A stretch of DNA of 64,000 nt from Sphingobium sp. C100 (GCF_000508185.1 NZ_AYOY01000198.1:1-64000), one strand, 5' to 3'. Numbered from the stretch's first letter, positions 17,529 to 27,288 are shown. A program made the numbers and translations. Notes: generated by a model not told the origin, from the sequence alone.

Positions 17529-19347
17529 CCTTCACCCCGTAATCGCCAAGGTGACCGAGCGCATCGTTACGCGCAGTGCGCCACGCCGCCGCCAATATCT
17601 CGATCTGATCGAGCGCGGCCGCGACGCGGGCACGAACCGCGATCAACTTTCCTGCGGCAATCTGGCCCATGGCTTCGCCGCGAGCGGCGAGGACAAGCCC
17701 GCGATCCGCACTGGTCGTGCGATGAACATCGGCATCGTCACGGCCTATAATGATATGTTGTCGGCGCATCAGCCCTATGGCCGCTATCCCGAACAGATCA
17801 AGATCGCCGCGCGCGAAGTCGGCGCGACGGCGCAGGTGGCGGGCGGCGTGCCCGCAATGTGCGACGGCGTAACCCAGGGACAGGCCGGCATGGACCTGTC
17901 GCTCTTTTCCCGTGACACCATCGCGCTCGGGACCGCCGTGGCGCTCAGCCATGCGATGTTCGAAGGGGCGTTGCTGCTGGGTATTTGCGACAAGATCGTC
18001 CCCGGCCTGCTCATCGGGGCATTGCGGTTCGGGCATCTGCCGACCATTCTCGTTCCCGCCGGCCCCATGCCATCGGGCCTGGCCAACAAGGAAAAGGTCC
18101 GCATTCGCCAGCTCTATGCCGAAGGCAAGGTGGGCCGCGACGAACTGCTCGAATCGGAAAGCGCCAGCTATCATGGCGCGGGCACCTGCACCTTTTATGG
18201 CACCGCCAATTCGAACCAGATGATGATGGAGATGATGGGGCTGCACATGCCCGCCGCCTCCTTTGTGAATCCCGGCACGAAGCTGCGGACCGAACTGACG
18301 CGCGCCGCGACCCATCGGCTGGCGGGAATAGGCTGGGACGGCGACGACTACCGGCCGCTGGGTCATTGCGTCGATGAAAAGGCGATCGTCAACGCCATCA
18401 TCGGCTTGATGGCGACGGGCGGCTCCACCAACCATGCCATCCACCTGCCCGCCATCGCGCGGGCCGCGGGGATCAGCATCGACTGGACCGACTTCGCCGA
18501 ACTGTCCGATGTCGTTCCGCTGCTGGCCCGCGTTTATCCGAACGGATCGGGTGACGTGAACCATTTCCATGCGGCCGGCGGCATCAGCGTCGTCATCCGC
18601 GAATTGCTCGACGCCGGGCTGCTCCATCGCGACATATTGACCGTCGCGCGCACGGACCTCACCGACTATGGCAAGGAACCGGTGCTGGAAGACGATGCGC
18701 TGATGTGGCGCGACGTGCCTGCGTCCCGCGACGAGACCATATTGCGCCCCGTCGCCAATCCGTTCCAGTCCGACGGCGGCATGAAGCTGCTTCAGGGCAA
18801 TCTGGGCCGCTGCGTCATGAAAGTGAGCGCAGTGGACGAGGAGCGCTGGACGATCGAGGCGCCCGCTGCTGTCTTCCACGAACAGGACGATGTGCTGCGT
18901 GCTTTCAAGGCCGGCGAGCTGGAGCGCGACGCCGTGGTGGTGGTTCGCTTCCAGGGGCCCCGCGCCAACGGGATGCCCGAACTGCATAAGCTGACCCCCG
19001 CGCTGGGCGTGCTTCAGGATCGCGGCTTCAAGGTGGCGCTGCTCACCGACGGGCGCATGTCCGGGGCGAGCGGCAAGGTGCCCGCCGCCATTCATCTGTC
19101 CCCTGAAGCGCTAGGCGGCGGCCCGATCGGCAAGCTGCGCAACGGCGACATGGTGCGGCTCTGCGCGCTGACCGGGCAAGTCGAAGCGCTGGTCGATACC
19201 GCGGAATGGGAGGCGCGCGAGATGCCCGAAGCGCCGCCGCCGCCCTATGACACGGGTCGGGAACTCTTCGCGCTCTTCCGTCATCACAGCGATCTCGCCG
19301 AACAGGGGGCATCGCCCATCCTGGCAGCGATGGAGAGCGAGTTTTAA
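17521..19347 (+). CDS. edd: Phosphogluconate dehydratase
   Basis: This 608-aa IlvD/Edd-family Fe-S dehydratase converts 6-phosphogluconate to 2-keto-3-deoxy-6-phosphogluconate. Cluster-binding cysteines are in [14 protein letters not shown] and [15 protein letters not shown]; the C-terminal [20 protein letters not shown] is the IlvD/Edd signature. Length is standard. It starts inside the last codons of zwf (8-bp overlap), so translation of the two is probably coupled. It is the committed enzyme of the ED route. Confidence 0.97.
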   Translation: MTDLHPVIAKVTERIVTRSAPRRRQYLDLIERGRDAGTNRDQLSCGNLAHGFAASGEDKPAIRTGRAMNIGIVTAYNDMLSAHQPYGRYPEQIKIAAREVGATAQVAGGVPAMCDGVTQGQAGMDLSLFSRDTIALGTAVALSHAMFEGALLLGICDKIVPGLLIGALRFGHLPTILVPAGPMPSGLANKEKVRIRQLYAEGKVGRDELLESESASYHGAGTCTFYGTANSNQMMMEMMGLHMPAASFVNPGTKLRTELTRAATHRLAGIGWDGDDYRPLGHCVDEKAIVNAIIGLMATGGSTNHAIHLPAIARAAGISIDWTDFAELSDVVPLLARVYPNGSGDVNHFHAAGGISVVIRELLDAGLLHRDILTVARTDLTDYGKEPVLEDDALMWRDVPASRDETILRPVANPFQSDGGMKLLQGNLGRCVMKVSAVDEERWTIEAPAAVFHEQDDVLRAFKAGELERDAVVVVRFQGPRANGMPELHKLTPALGVLQDRGFKVALLTDGRMSGASGKVPAAIHLSPEALGGGPIGKLRNGDMVRLCALTGQVEALVDTAEWEAREMPEAPPPPYDTGRELFALFRHHSDLAEQGASPILAAMESEF

Positions 19348-19433
19348 TTGCCCATCATTCGCTCTGCGCCTTGCAGATGCGAGTGAAGCCCCCGCTTTCG
19401 CCGGGATGCCGCAATAACATTGGGATGCCTTTG

Positions 19434-20408
19434 ATGACCGACATCATCGCCGCCGACATCGGCGGAACCAACGCCCGCTTCGCGCGGGCGTCGCTGGACG
19501 ACAAGGGCGTGCCCACGCTCCGCACCGTCCGCAAATATAAGGTGGAGGACTATCCTAGCCTCATCGCCTGCTGGAACGCCTTTGCCGAGGATGAGAAGAA
19601 GGACGGCGCGAGCGAACTGCCTGATGCCGCCTCCATCGCTTTCGCCACCGCAATCGGGCGCGACGTCATCAAGCTGACCAACAGCAATTGGGTGATCCGT
19701 TCGGACACGCTCGCCGCCGATCTGGGCGTGCGCACGGTGCGGCTTGTCAATGATTTCGAAGCCGTGGCCCATGCCGTATCGCGCCTTCCGCAAGAAAATC
19801 TGCCGCTTCTTTTCGGCAAAGACCGGCCTTTCCCGCGCGACGGCGGCGTCACCATCCTTGGCCCCGGCACGGGCCTGGGCGTCGCCATGATCGCTTATGA
19901 CAACGGGCAACCGCATGTCATCGCGACCGAAGGCGGTCATCTGGATTTCGCGCCGCTCGATCATATCGAAGAGCGGGTGCTGTCTTATCTGCGCGACAAG
20001 TTTCTGCGCGTATCGACCGAGCGGATCGTATCCGGGCCAGGCCTCAACTATATTTACAAGGCGCTCGCGACGATCGGCCATGACCGCGTTGTGCTGATGG
20101 AAGACCCGGAACTGTGGCAGGCGGCGCTCGACGGCAGCGATCCTTTCGCGCGGGCGGCGCTGGAACGCTTTTGCCTCTGCTACGGATCGGTCGCGGGCGA
20201 CTTGGCGCTGGCGCACGGCCCCCATGCGGTTGTGCTGGCCGGTGGTTTGACCCAACGGATGCGCGATTTCCTGCCGCATAGTGGGTTCCACACACGTTTC
20301 ACGGCCAAGGGCCGGTTCGAAAGCCTGATGGCGACGGTACCGATCCGCTGCGCCGTCCATGATGAAATCGGCTTGTTCGGCGCTGCCGCAGCCTTCAGGG
20401 AGAAATGA
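19434..20408 (+). CDS. glk: Glucokinase
   Basis: This 324-aa glucokinase of the bacterial Glk family phosphorylates glucose with ATP. The N-terminal phosphate-binding ADIGGTNARFARA and the central GPGTGLGVAMI and TEGGHLDFAP (glucose-binding) are intact. ATG 19434 is preferred (GGGA at 19422-19425, protein starts MTDIIAADIGGT). An in-frame ATG at 19425 and a longer frame from 19371 are less likely. It ends with an ATGA overlap on eda. Placing glk inside the ED operon ties glucose entry to the pathway. Confidence 0.95.
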   Translation: MTDIIAADIGGTNARFARASLDDKGVPTLRTVRKYKVEDYPSLIACWNAFAEDEKKDGASELPDAASIAFATAIGRDVIKLTNSNWVIRSDTLAADLGVRTVRLVNDFEAVAHAVSRLPQENLPLLFGKDRPFPRDGGVTILGPGTGLGVAMIAYDNGQPHVIATEGGHLDFAPLDHIEERVLSYLRDKFLRVSTERIVSGPGLNYIYKALATIGHDRVVLMEDPELWQAALDGSDPFARAALERFCLCYGSVAGDLALAHGPHAVVLAGGLTQRMRDFLPHSGFHTRFTAKGRFESLMATVPIRCAVHDEIGLFGAAAAFREK

Positions 20409-21028
20409 AAATGCGTCTGACCGTCGAACAAGTGATGGATTTGGCTCCGGTTATCCCCGTATTGGTGGTGGAACGGGTCGAGGACGCCCTGCCGATCGCA
20501 CAGGCGCTGGTAAAGGGCGGCCTGCCCGCGCTGGAAGTGACGCTGCGCACGCCGGCCGCGCTGGATGTCATCCGCGAAATGGCGAAGGTCGAAGGCGCCG
20601 TAGTGGGCGCTGGCACGGTGCTGAACCCGGCCCAGCTCGACGCCGCGATGGAAGCGGGCGCACGCTTCATCGTCAGCCCCGGCCTGACCGAGCCGCTGGG
20701 TAAGGCGGCCATCGCGGCGGAAGTCCCTTTCCTGCCCGGCACCGCGACTGCGGGCGACGTCATGCGCGGCATGGACATGGGCCTGTCGCACTTCAAATTC
20801 TTTCCCGCCGAAACTTCTGGCGGCCTGCCCGCGCTCAAGGCGCTGGCCGCACCGCTCCACACCGCCCGTTTCTGCCCGACCGGCGGCATCACGGGGCAGA
20901 GCGCCCCCGAATGGCTGGCCCAATCCTTCATCAAATGCGTCGGCGGCAGTTGGGTCGTGCCCAAGGGGCCGGTCGATGCCGCAAAGATCGAGGCATTGGC
21001 GCGCGAAGCCGCGGCGCTGGCGCGCTGA
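20405..21028 (+). CDS. eda: KDPG aldolase (2-dehydro-3-deoxy-phosphogluconate aldolase)
   Basis: This 207-aa class I aldolase splits KDPG into pyruvate and glyceraldehyde-3-phosphate. The Schiff-base lysine is in HFKFFPAE, the general-acid Glu is in ALEVTLRTP, and GAGTVLNP and PTGGI are the phosphate-binding segments. The start overlaps the glk stop (ATGA at 20405-20408). Last gene of the ED operon; the next gene starts 32 bp downstream, and no terminator is evident between them. Confidence 0.97.
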   Translation: MKMRLTVEQVMDLAPVIPVLVVERVEDALPIAQALVKGGLPALEVTLRTPAALDVIREMAKVEGAVVGAGTVLNPAQLDAAMEAGARFIVSPGLTEPLGKAAIAAEVPFLPGTATAGDVMRGMDMGLSHFKFFPAETSGGLPALKALAAPLHTARFCPTGGITGQSAPEWLAQSFIKCVGGSWVVPKGPVDAAKIEALAREAAALAR

Positions 21029-21059
21029 GGCGGTTGCGCCCGCCCGCCGCCCGTCCTAG

Positions 21060-21581
21060 ATGCGAGCCATGACTCCGCGCCGCCTTCTCACCGCCCTCGC
21101 CCTGATGCTGTCGGGCTGCGCCGGGGCGCCGCAAAATTATCCGTCGCTCGCCAAGCGGCCGATCGAAAGCGCGCCGATCGCCGAGGTGTCGCCGCCGCCT
21201 GCGTCGATCCCGGCCGACGCCGAATTGTCGGCTGAGATCGCCCGCTATGTCGAGCAGGCCGACAAGGGCGCCGCCGCCTTCGAGGCTGCCTATGCCGAGG
21301 CAGACAAAGCCGTGAACGCAGCGGCGCGGGCCGCAGTTTCCAGCGATGCCTGGGTCGGCGCGCAAGTGTCGATCAGCACGCTGGAGGCTGCGCGCAACGA
21401 CAGCGTGTCGGCGCTCGCCAGCCTGGATACCCTCTATGTTCAGCGCAGCAACGCGGTGGCCGACGGCAAGTCCGCAGGCGGTCTGGCGGATATCGACGCG
21501 GCCCGCAGCGCGGCGCTGGCGCTGGTCGATCAGCAGAATGACCGTATCGACGCGATGAAGGCGCGCCTGCCCCAGCCCTGA
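21060..21581 (+). CDS. Hypothetical lipoprotein downstream of eda
   Basis: This 173-aa (or 170-aa from ATG 21069) lipoprotein has lipobox MLSGC and a Pro-rich linker, then a largely helical Ala-rich body (about 55-170) with heptad-like character. I recognise no domain. It is 32 bp after eda on the same strand and could be a read-through member of the ED operon, but no metabolic role is implied. It converges with the carbonic anhydrase gene. Confidence 0.7.
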   Translation: MRAMTPRRLLTALALMLSGCAGAPQNYPSLAKRPIESAPIAEVSPPPASIPADAELSAEIARYVEQADKGAAAFEAAYAEADKAVNAAARAAVSSDAWVGAQVSISTLEAARNDSVSALASLDTLYVQRSNAVADGKSAGGLADIDAARSAALALVDQQNDRIDAMKARLPQP

Positions 21582-21591
21582 AATCCGCAAC

Positions 21592-22164
21592 CTATTCGAA
21601 CGCTGCCTTGACGGCGCCCTTATGCGCCTTGGCATTATGGACATAATGGTCCACCCCTTCCCGCATGGCGATCAACGCTTCGTCGGTCAGGTCGCGCATA
21701 TATTTGGCCGGGCGACCAGCCCATAGCTGACGATGCAGCACCCGCTTGCCCGGCGAGAGCAATGCGCCCGCCGCCAGCATGGCGTCGCTTTCCACCACGG
21801 AGCCGCTCATCACGACCGCGCCGAGCCCGACAAAGGCGCGATCATGCAGGACGCAGCCATGGATCATCGCCATATGGCCGATCAGCACATCGTCACCGAT
21901 GATCGTCGGCCAACCCTCGGCCGGACGATCAGCGCCATCGCCGGGGCTGTCGCAGTGAATGACGGTGCCGTCCTGCACGTTGGTGCGTGCGCCGATGGTG
22001 ACGCGGTTGACGTCGCCGCGTATCACGCAATTATACCAGATGCTGGCATCCTCGCCGATTTCGACGTCGCCGACGATCCGGCACCCCGGCGCGATGAAGG
22101 CGCCGGGATGGATGACCGGCGTCTTGCCGTTGAAGGGGATGATGCTGACGTCGGGATGATCCAT
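21592..22164 (-). CDS. Gamma-carbonic anhydrase family protein
   Basis: This 190-aa left-handed beta-helix protein has hexapeptide repeats and the metal-binding histidines of gamma-class enzymes: one in GTVIHCD and two in IGHMAMIHGC. Related to PaaY/YrdA/CaiE; it could hydrate CO2 or bind a CoA thioester. ATG 22164 is preferred over an adjacent GTG at 22167. It starts about 5 bp after the hemB stop on the same strand, so the two are co-transcribed. Confidence 0.92.
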   Translation of the reverse strand: MDHPDVSIIPFNGKTPVIHPGAFIAPGCRIVGDVEIGEDASIWYNCVIRGDVNRVTIGARTNVQDGTVIHCDSPGDGADRPAEGWPTIIGDDVLIGHMAMIHGCVLHDRAFVGLGAVVMSGSVVESDAMLAAGALLSPGKRVLHRQLWAGRPAKYMRDLTDEALIAMREGVDHYVHNAKAHKGAVKAAFE

Positions 22165-22168
22165 CACT

Positions 22169-23164
22169 TCAGCCCCCCAACAATCGCGCGGCGTGGAGGG
22201 CGTGGTAGGTGAGTACGCCCGAACAGCCGGCGCGCTTGAACGCCAGCAGCGTTTCGAGGATCAGTGCGTCCCGGTCCCCCGCGCCCGCCGCGGCGGCATG
22301 TTCGATCATCGCATATTCGCCCGACACTTGATAGGCGAAGACCGGGACGGCGAAACGGTCCCGGACACGCGCAACGATGTCGAGATAGGGTAACCCCGGC
22401 TTCACCATCACGCTGTCGGCGCCTTCTGCCAGGTCGAGCGCGACTTCGCGCAACGCTTCCTCGCCATTGGCGGGGTCCATCTGATAGTTTTTCTTGTCGC
22501 CCTTGAGCAGCCCGCGCGATCCGACCGCGTCGCGGAACGGGCCGTAGAAAGCGCTGGCATATTTGGCCGCATAAGCCATGATCTGGACATTGGCGTGGCC
22601 GGTTTCCTCCAGCGCCTCGCGGATCGCGCCGACGCGGCCGTCCATCATGTCGCTGGGCGCGATGATGTCGGCGCCCGCCGCCGCCTGGTTCAGCGACTGA
22701 CCGATCAGCACGTCGATGGTCGCATCATTGACGACATAGCCCGCTTCGTCGAGCAGTCCGTCCTGGCCATGGGCGGTGTAGGGATCGAGCGCCACGTCGG
22801 TCAGCACGCCGATGTCGGGCACCGCATCCTTGATCGCCCGGATCGCCCGGCACATGAGATTGTCGGGATTGAGCGCTTCGGCGCCATCGTCGCTGCGCCG
22901 ATCCACCTGGGTGTTGGGGAAGAGGGCAAGGCAGGGAATGCCGGCATCGCGCGCGTCCCTGGCCCGCGCCACCATCAGGTCCACCGACCAGCGCGAAACG
23001 CCGGGCAAGGCGGCGATCGGTTCCTCGACTCCCTCCCCTTCGGTCACGAACAGCGGCCAGAGGAAATCGCTGGGCGAGAGGCGATTTTCGGCGTGCATTG
23101 CCCGGCTCCAGGCCGAGGCGCGGGTGCGGCGCAGGCGCAGCGCCGGATATTGTGCGTGGGTCAT
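22169..23164 (-). CDS. hemB: Delta-aminolevulinic acid dehydratase (porphobilinogen synthase)
   Basis: This 331-aa enzyme condenses two ALA molecules to porphobilinogen in tetrapyrrole synthesis. Schiff-base lysines are visible in AYAAKYASAFYGPF and MVKPGLPYLD. The segment DVALDPYTAHGQDG has Ala/Asp in place of the cysteines of the Zn-type enzyme, so this is a Zn-independent, Mg-type HemB as in plants and rhizobia. The start is ATG 23164 (MTHAQYPALRLRRTR). The open frame extends about 1 kb further upstream, but that part has no homology character. It is divergent from mtgA. Confidence 0.96.
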   Translation of the reverse strand: MTHAQYPALRLRRTRASAWSRAMHAENRLSPSDFLWPLFVTEGEGVEEPIAALPGVSRWSVDLMVARARDARDAGIPCLALFPNTQVDRRSDDGAEALNPDNLMCRAIRAIKDAVPDIGVLTDVALDPYTAHGQDGLLDEAGYVVNDATIDVLIGQSLNQAAAGADIIAPSDMMDGRVGAIREALEETGHANVQIMAYAAKYASAFYGPFRDAVGSRGLLKGDKKNYQMDPANGEEALREVALDLAEGADSVMVKPGLPYLDIVARVRDRFAVPVFAYQVSGEYAMIEHAAAAGAGDRDALILETLLAFKRAGCSGVLTYHALHAARLLGG

Positions 23165-23257
23165 GAACGCCGGTGTAGGCGCGGCCGAGGTGCCGATCAA
23201 GCCGGGCAAGAGGCTATGGCTTGAACCCTGCCTTGGCTGCGCGCTAACGTCGTCGCC

Positions 23258-23953
23258 ATGACCGCAAAGCCCGTTTCCGTCCGCCGCCGCTCCCGCTGGA
23301 TCAGCATTCCGCTCAAGATCATCCTCAGCTTCCTCGTCATCTCGCTGCTGCTGGTGGCGCTCTATCGCTTCGTGCCGCCGCCCGTGACGATGACCATGGT
23401 CCTTGATCCCAACGGCATCACCAAGGACTGGACCAGGCTGGACGCGATCGATCCCGACATGGCGCGGGCGGCGATTGCGGCGGAGGACGGCAAATTCTGC
23501 ACCCATCATGGCTTCGACGTTGACGCAATCGCCAAGGCGGCGATCCATAATGCAAGCGGCGGCCGGGTGCGTGGGGGCTCCACCATCAGTCAGCAGACCG
23601 CCAAGAATGTCTTTCTGTGGCAGGGCGGCGGTTTCGTGCGCAAGGGGCTGGAGGCTTGGTTCACCATGCTGATCGAGGCGATCTGGGGCAAGCGGCGGAT
23701 CATGGAGGTCTATCTGAACGTCGCCGAAACCGGCATCGGCACCTATGGCGTGGAGGCCGGGGCAATGCGCTATTTCCACCATGGCGCGGGCAAGTTGAGC
23801 CGGGCCGAGGCCGCCCGGATCGCCGCCGTCCTGCCGCTTCCCAAGAAGCGCGCCGCCGTCGCGCCCAGCGGCTTCACCCGCCGTTACGGCAACAAGATCG
23901 CAGCGCGGATCGGCGTCGTGCAGCGGGATGGATTGGACGGCTGCCTGCGATAA
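23258..23953 (+). CDS. mtgA: Monofunctional biosynthetic peptidoglycan transglycosylase
   Basis: This 231-aa GT51 enzyme polymerises lipid II into glycan strands. It has a basic N-terminus, one TM helix (about residues 18-37), then the GT51 motifs: EDGKFCTHHGFD (catalytic Glu), RGGSTISQQTAKNVFLW, and KRRIMEVYLNVAETG. There is no penicillin-binding domain, so it is the MtgA type. It is divergent from hemB. Confidence 0.95.
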   Translation: MTAKPVSVRRRSRWISIPLKIILSFLVISLLLVALYRFVPPPVTMTMVLDPNGITKDWTRLDAIDPDMARAAIAAEDGKFCTHHGFDVDAIAKAAIHNASGGRVRGGSTISQQTAKNVFLWQGGGFVRKGLEAWFTMLIEAIWGKRRIMEVYLNVAETGIGTYGVEAGAMRYFHHGAGKLSRAEAARIAAVLPLPKKRAAVAPSGFTRRYGNKIAARIGVVQRDGLDGCLR

Positions 23954-24306
23954 CGGCGGCGACAGCCAAAGTTCACACCGTTGTCGGCCTTTTCCGGCCA
24001 ATTGTACCTGTAACGCTACAGGAAAGTCACGGGGACGCCACAGCGAAGCCCCTTCAAAGCCACATAAGCGCCCCTGCGACGCGACGGCGAAGCGCCAGTA
24101 GCGCGCCGGGCGCGCGACAACCACGCGCCGCAGACGCGCGCGAAAGGCAACGGTCCCGATCGTCAGGGCGCCATGGGGTCGAAGGAGGGCCGCAAGCTGG
24201 TCCATCCGGCAGGGTAGATCAGAATAAATCCTACATCGCCAGTGGAACGCGCCCCGCTCCGCATCCAGGTTCGGGCTGGTCTCGGGTAAAGGCGATGCAC
24301 AAAGAA
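23954..24306. other. Gene-free stretch after mtgA
   Basis: No convincing coding frame is seen in these 353 bp. A short perfect hairpin, CCTGTA-ACGC-TACAGG at 24007-24022, may end the mtgA transcript but has no U-tract. The middle part (about 24080-24150) is very GC-rich with CGCG clusters. I see no tRNA or recognisable riboswitch. Confidence 0.5.
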
Positions 24307-24334
24307 AAAGGGCGGGGATCGCTCCCCGCCCTTT
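24307..24334 (-). terminator. Terminator of the TonB-dependent receptor gene
   Basis: A perfect 12-bp inverted repeat (AAAGGGCGGGGA at 24307-24318, TCCCCGCCCTTT at 24323-24334) surrounds a TCGC loop. On the minus strand the stem runs into TTTTTCTTT, 27 bp past the receptor stop codon. Confidence 0.92.
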
Positions 24335-24360
24335 CCGTTAGATAGCCGTCCTGAAGTTGC

Positions 24361-26922
24361 TTAGAAGCCGACGATCAGCGAGGCGCTGATCGCGCGCGGC
24401 GACCCAAAGTTCACGAATGCCGAGGACGAGCTGGACAGCGTGTCCAGGCCGCCACTAAACGAGCCGACATAGAATTTGTCGAACAGGTTCGAAACGTTGA
24501 GCTGGATCGCACCCTTTTCCATGCCCAGGCTCGCCAGCGAGTAACGCAGGTCGAGGTCGACGACGGTGTAGCCGCCGAACTTGGCGCCGGGGAAGATCAG
24601 CTTGGTCGAACCATCAGCCAAGGTCGCCGTCTGAATTTCACCGTTGATGTCGTTCAGATAGCGCGAGCTGGTGCGCTTCGCCTGAACGCCCATGGTGAAG
24701 TCGCCGACATTGCCCTGGAGACGGCCACCGAACAGGAATTTCGGTGCGCCACGTTCACGCTTGCCTGACGTGCGCAGATAGGCGACGCCGTCCTGAACGT
24801 AGCACAGCCCTGCCAGCGCGATGTCGCTGGTGGCCGAGCAGCTGGCCGTCACCGCATCGTTCTCAATTTCCGACTTGATGTAGGAACCGAACAGATAAGC
24901 CGTCACTTCCTTGATCGGGCTGTACGAGATGCTGCCGTCAACACCGTATTTCTTGACCGGGCCGAGGTTGGTGTCGGTGCCGTTGCCGTCGATGTCATAG
25001 GCGGTGACCAGACGGTTCTTATACTTGGAGTACCAACCGGTGATCGCGGCCTGGACTTGGCCCGACGTGTAGCGCAGGCTCGCGTCGAAGCTGTCCGACG
25101 TTTCCGGCGAACGGTAAGCGGCATCGCTACCGTCGGGGAAGTAGAAGGAGTTATACAGCGCGTCCGTGCCGGGAACCGAAATGTTCTTGGCATAGCTGCC
25201 GGCAATGCTGATCTGCGGCGTGATTTTGAAGACCGCACCAACGTTGGGCAGGAACTTGTCATATTTCAGCGTGCGGCCCTGCGGTGCAGCCGAACCGCTC
25301 GCCTTGCCCGTGGCGTCGTTGAAGCTGTAAGGATGGGTCGCGATATAATCGGCCTGCTGATCTGCCGGCACACAATCGACGAAACCGCCCGAACTGGTAG
25401 TGAAGCAATACTGATTCAGGTCGCGCTTGAAGAAGGGCAGACGGCCTCCAAGCAGAACGGTCAGTTGGTCGTCAAAGAAGGTGCCGCGATATTCACCGGC
25501 AATCTGGTGCAGCGTGGCATAGGACAAACGATCGCGCTTGGTCAGCGCATTGCCGGCTGCATCGGTCAGCGGGTCGTTGATCGGGAACACGTCCAAAGGC
25601 TCGCCGCCCAGGTCCACATAGCCGGCATAACCGGTCTGGCGGTGACGCGCACGATCGTAGCTGTAGGACAGGCGAACGCGGTTATTATCGTCAATCTCGT
25701 AGGCCAGGTTGGCGATGCCAACCCAACGACGGGTGTTGGTCTGGCTCGGCTGAAGCAGCGTGACCCGACCGAGAACGCCGTCACCGTTCAAGTCCTGCCC
25801 GAAGTAGAAGGAACCGTTATAGTTGCCTGTGCCGGTGTAGCCAGCCTTGGCGTCGGTGAACAGGGTTTCATTGGCGCTGGTCGTGCCGCCGCCATTGGCC
25901 TTCACCCACTGATAGGCGCCATCGACCGTCAGCGTGAGGCGCTCGGCCAAGGTGAACTTCGACGCCAAACGGACGTTGCCAGTATTCGAAGGATTGTACC
26001 GGCGCTCAAAGTCAGTGCCGCAGGAATTGGGCGTGCTGGTCTGGCTTACGTTGCAGGGATAGCCGCCGGCGATGTCGTAGAAACGACCATCCTTGTTTCC
26101 GGTGAAGGCGTTGGCGCGGAGCGGAGAACCACCAAAATTGTTGCGGTTCTGGTTATAATGAGCAGCCAGCGAGATAAAATCGCCGTTAGACCCGATGTCC
26201 TGCCAGATCTTGGCGTTATACTGCTGCTTGTAGACCTTGCCATAGTTGGAGAAGGCCGCGTCGTTGCGCGCACGCGATGCCGAAATCCAGGCCTTGGTTC
26301 CGTGACCAGTCAGATCGCCGGTATTGACCACGCCGAACATGCGGAAGAAGGGACGATCGCCCGAACCGTCAGCCACAATGTTGCCGTAGCTGACGCTGGC
26401 GAGGACGCCATATTCGTCGCTGGGTTCAAGCGTGTTGATGTTGACGGTACCGCCGACAGCCGCCGCGGTCGGGCTGTCGACGTCGGTGGAACCCAGGTTG
26501 ACGTTGACGTTCTCGATCAGTTCAGGGTCTACCTGCTGATTAGTATAGACCGCATAGTTACCGGAGTCGTTGAGCGGGATGCCGTCGAAGGTCTGCGAAA
26601 TACGGTCCGAACTGAAACCGCGGATGGTGAAGGAACCACCGCTGGAACCCCAGGGATCGTTGTTGGTGAAGCTGACGCCCGGCACCAGGTTGATGATTTC
26701 GTTGACCGACTGGCCGGGACGCTGCGCCTTGATCAATTCCTGGTCAAGCACGACCCTCGCCTTGGGCGAATCGGGAATCTTGACGCCGCCGACGCTCTGA
26801 TCAGCGCGCGCGCCCGTCACGACGATGGTGTCGAAGTCATTCGAACCGGTCGACTGCGCGAAGGCGGCGCCCGGGATGGCTACGGCGATGACTGCCGCGC
26901 TGCCCATGAGAAACTGTTTCAT
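24361..26922 (-). CDS. TonB-dependent outer-membrane receptor
   Basis: This 853-aa receptor imports an unidentified ligand using TonB energy. The signal peptide (MKQFLMGSAAVIAVAIPGAAFA) is followed by a TonB-box-like DTIVVTG, a plug domain (RPGQSVNEIINLVPGVSF, FTIRGFSSDRISQTFDGIPLNDSG) and a 22-strand barrel ending in the terminal aromatic of SLIVGF. ATG 26922 is preceded by AAGGG. The barrel contains long loops and a few Cys pairs. No transport or catabolic genes are adjacent, so the substrate cannot be guessed. It is not next to the ECF/FecR pair 6 kb away. Confidence 0.93.
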   Translation of the reverse strand: MKQFLMGSAAVIAVAIPGAAFAQSTGSNDFDTIVVTGARADQSVGGVKIPDSPKARVVLDQELIKAQRPGQSVNEIINLVPGVSFTNNDPWGSSGGSFTIRGFSSDRISQTFDGIPLNDSGNYAVYTNQQVDPELIENVNVNLGSTDVDSPTAAAVGGTVNINTLEPSDEYGVLASVSYGNIVADGSGDRPFFRMFGVVNTGDLTGHGTKAWISASRARNDAAFSNYGKVYKQQYNAKIWQDIGSNGDFISLAAHYNQNRNNFGGSPLRANAFTGNKDGRFYDIAGGYPCNVSQTSTPNSCGTDFERRYNPSNTGNVRLASKFTLAERLTLTVDGAYQWVKANGGGTTSANETLFTDAKAGYTGTGNYNGSFYFGQDLNGDGVLGRVTLLQPSQTNTRRWVGIANLAYEIDDNNRVRLSYSYDRARHRQTGYAGYVDLGGEPLDVFPINDPLTDAAGNALTKRDRLSYATLHQIAGEYRGTFFDDQLTVLLGGRLPFFKRDLNQYCFTTSSGGFVDCVPADQQADYIATHPYSFNDATGKASGSAAPQGRTLKYDKFLPNVGAVFKITPQISIAGSYAKNISVPGTDALYNSFYFPDGSDAAYRSPETSDSFDASLRYTSGQVQAAITGWYSKYKNRLVTAYDIDGNGTDTNLGPVKKYGVDGSISYSPIKEVTAYLFGSYIKSEIENDAVTASCSATSDIALAGLCYVQDGVAYLRTSGKRERGAPKFLFGGRLQGNVGDFTMGVQAKRTSSRYLNDINGEIQTATLADGSTKLIFPGAKFGGYTVVDLDLRYSLASLGMEKGAIQLNVSNLFDKFYVGSFSGGLDTLSSSSSAFVNFGSPRAISASLIVGF

Positions 26923-27232
26923 TAGACCCTTGTCCCTTTCCAAGAGTGGGGGCGATCGCACCCACTATCGTCCTGCTCTTTCAAGCTGGAGCCGCCTGTC
27001 GCGGCAACTGGCGACGCCCCTGTGATGCTGTCGTTGCGCTTTTGTTACAGCGCATCATCAGGATTGTCGCAAACTCCCCGCAGCCCGATCCACGGTGGGA
27101 CCAGACAGCGCGCCTATGGGTATAATATGTTGAGATTTCATGACATATTTTCCGACGCGCGGACCAGTTCGGCACTGGTGCAATTTTGCAACGCAGCAGG
27201 AATTTTTGTGCGTCGCGCGAAGGCGTGAAAAA
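26923..27232. other. Gene-free stretch between clpX and the TonB receptor gene
   Basis: These 310 bp hold the leader and presumably the promoter of the receptor gene, plus the tail of the clpX transcript. The segment 27115-27155 is AT-rich, with a TATAAT-like stretch on the plus strand and an ATATTATA-like one on the minus strand, the most promoter-like patch. No coding frame, tRNA or recognised riboswitch is seen. Confidence 0.45.
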
Positions 27233-27257
27233 GGGGCCGGCGATCGCCGCCGGCCCC
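27233..27257 (-). terminator. Terminator after clpX
   Basis: GGGGCCGGCG at 27233-27242 pairs perfectly with CGCCGGCCCC at 27248-27257 around a 5-nt loop. On the minus strand it is followed by TTTTTCAC. It lies 31 bp beyond the clpX stop. Confidence 0.92.
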
Positions 27258-27288
27258 TCGTCATTCTATCAAGCAGGACCGATCGAAA

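Noticed and set aside
17512-19095. 527-codon minus-strand frame antisense to edd
   Set aside because: Edd motifs are intact on the plus strand; the antisense translation is His/Gln-rich without homology.
24007-24022. Intrinsic terminator for mtgA
   Set aside because: The hairpin CCTGTA-ACGC-TACAGG is short and is not followed by a T-run, so it was only noted as a feature of the intergenic stretch.
23165-24205. Upstream extension of the hemB frame
   Set aside because: HemB homology starts at MTHAQYPALR; the extra 347 residues are antisense to mtgA and have no family character.
25057-26925. 622-codon plus-strand frame antisense to the TonB receptor
   Set aside because: High-GC third-position bias gives long antisense frames; the translation has no recognisable domain, whereas the minus-strand receptor is complete.
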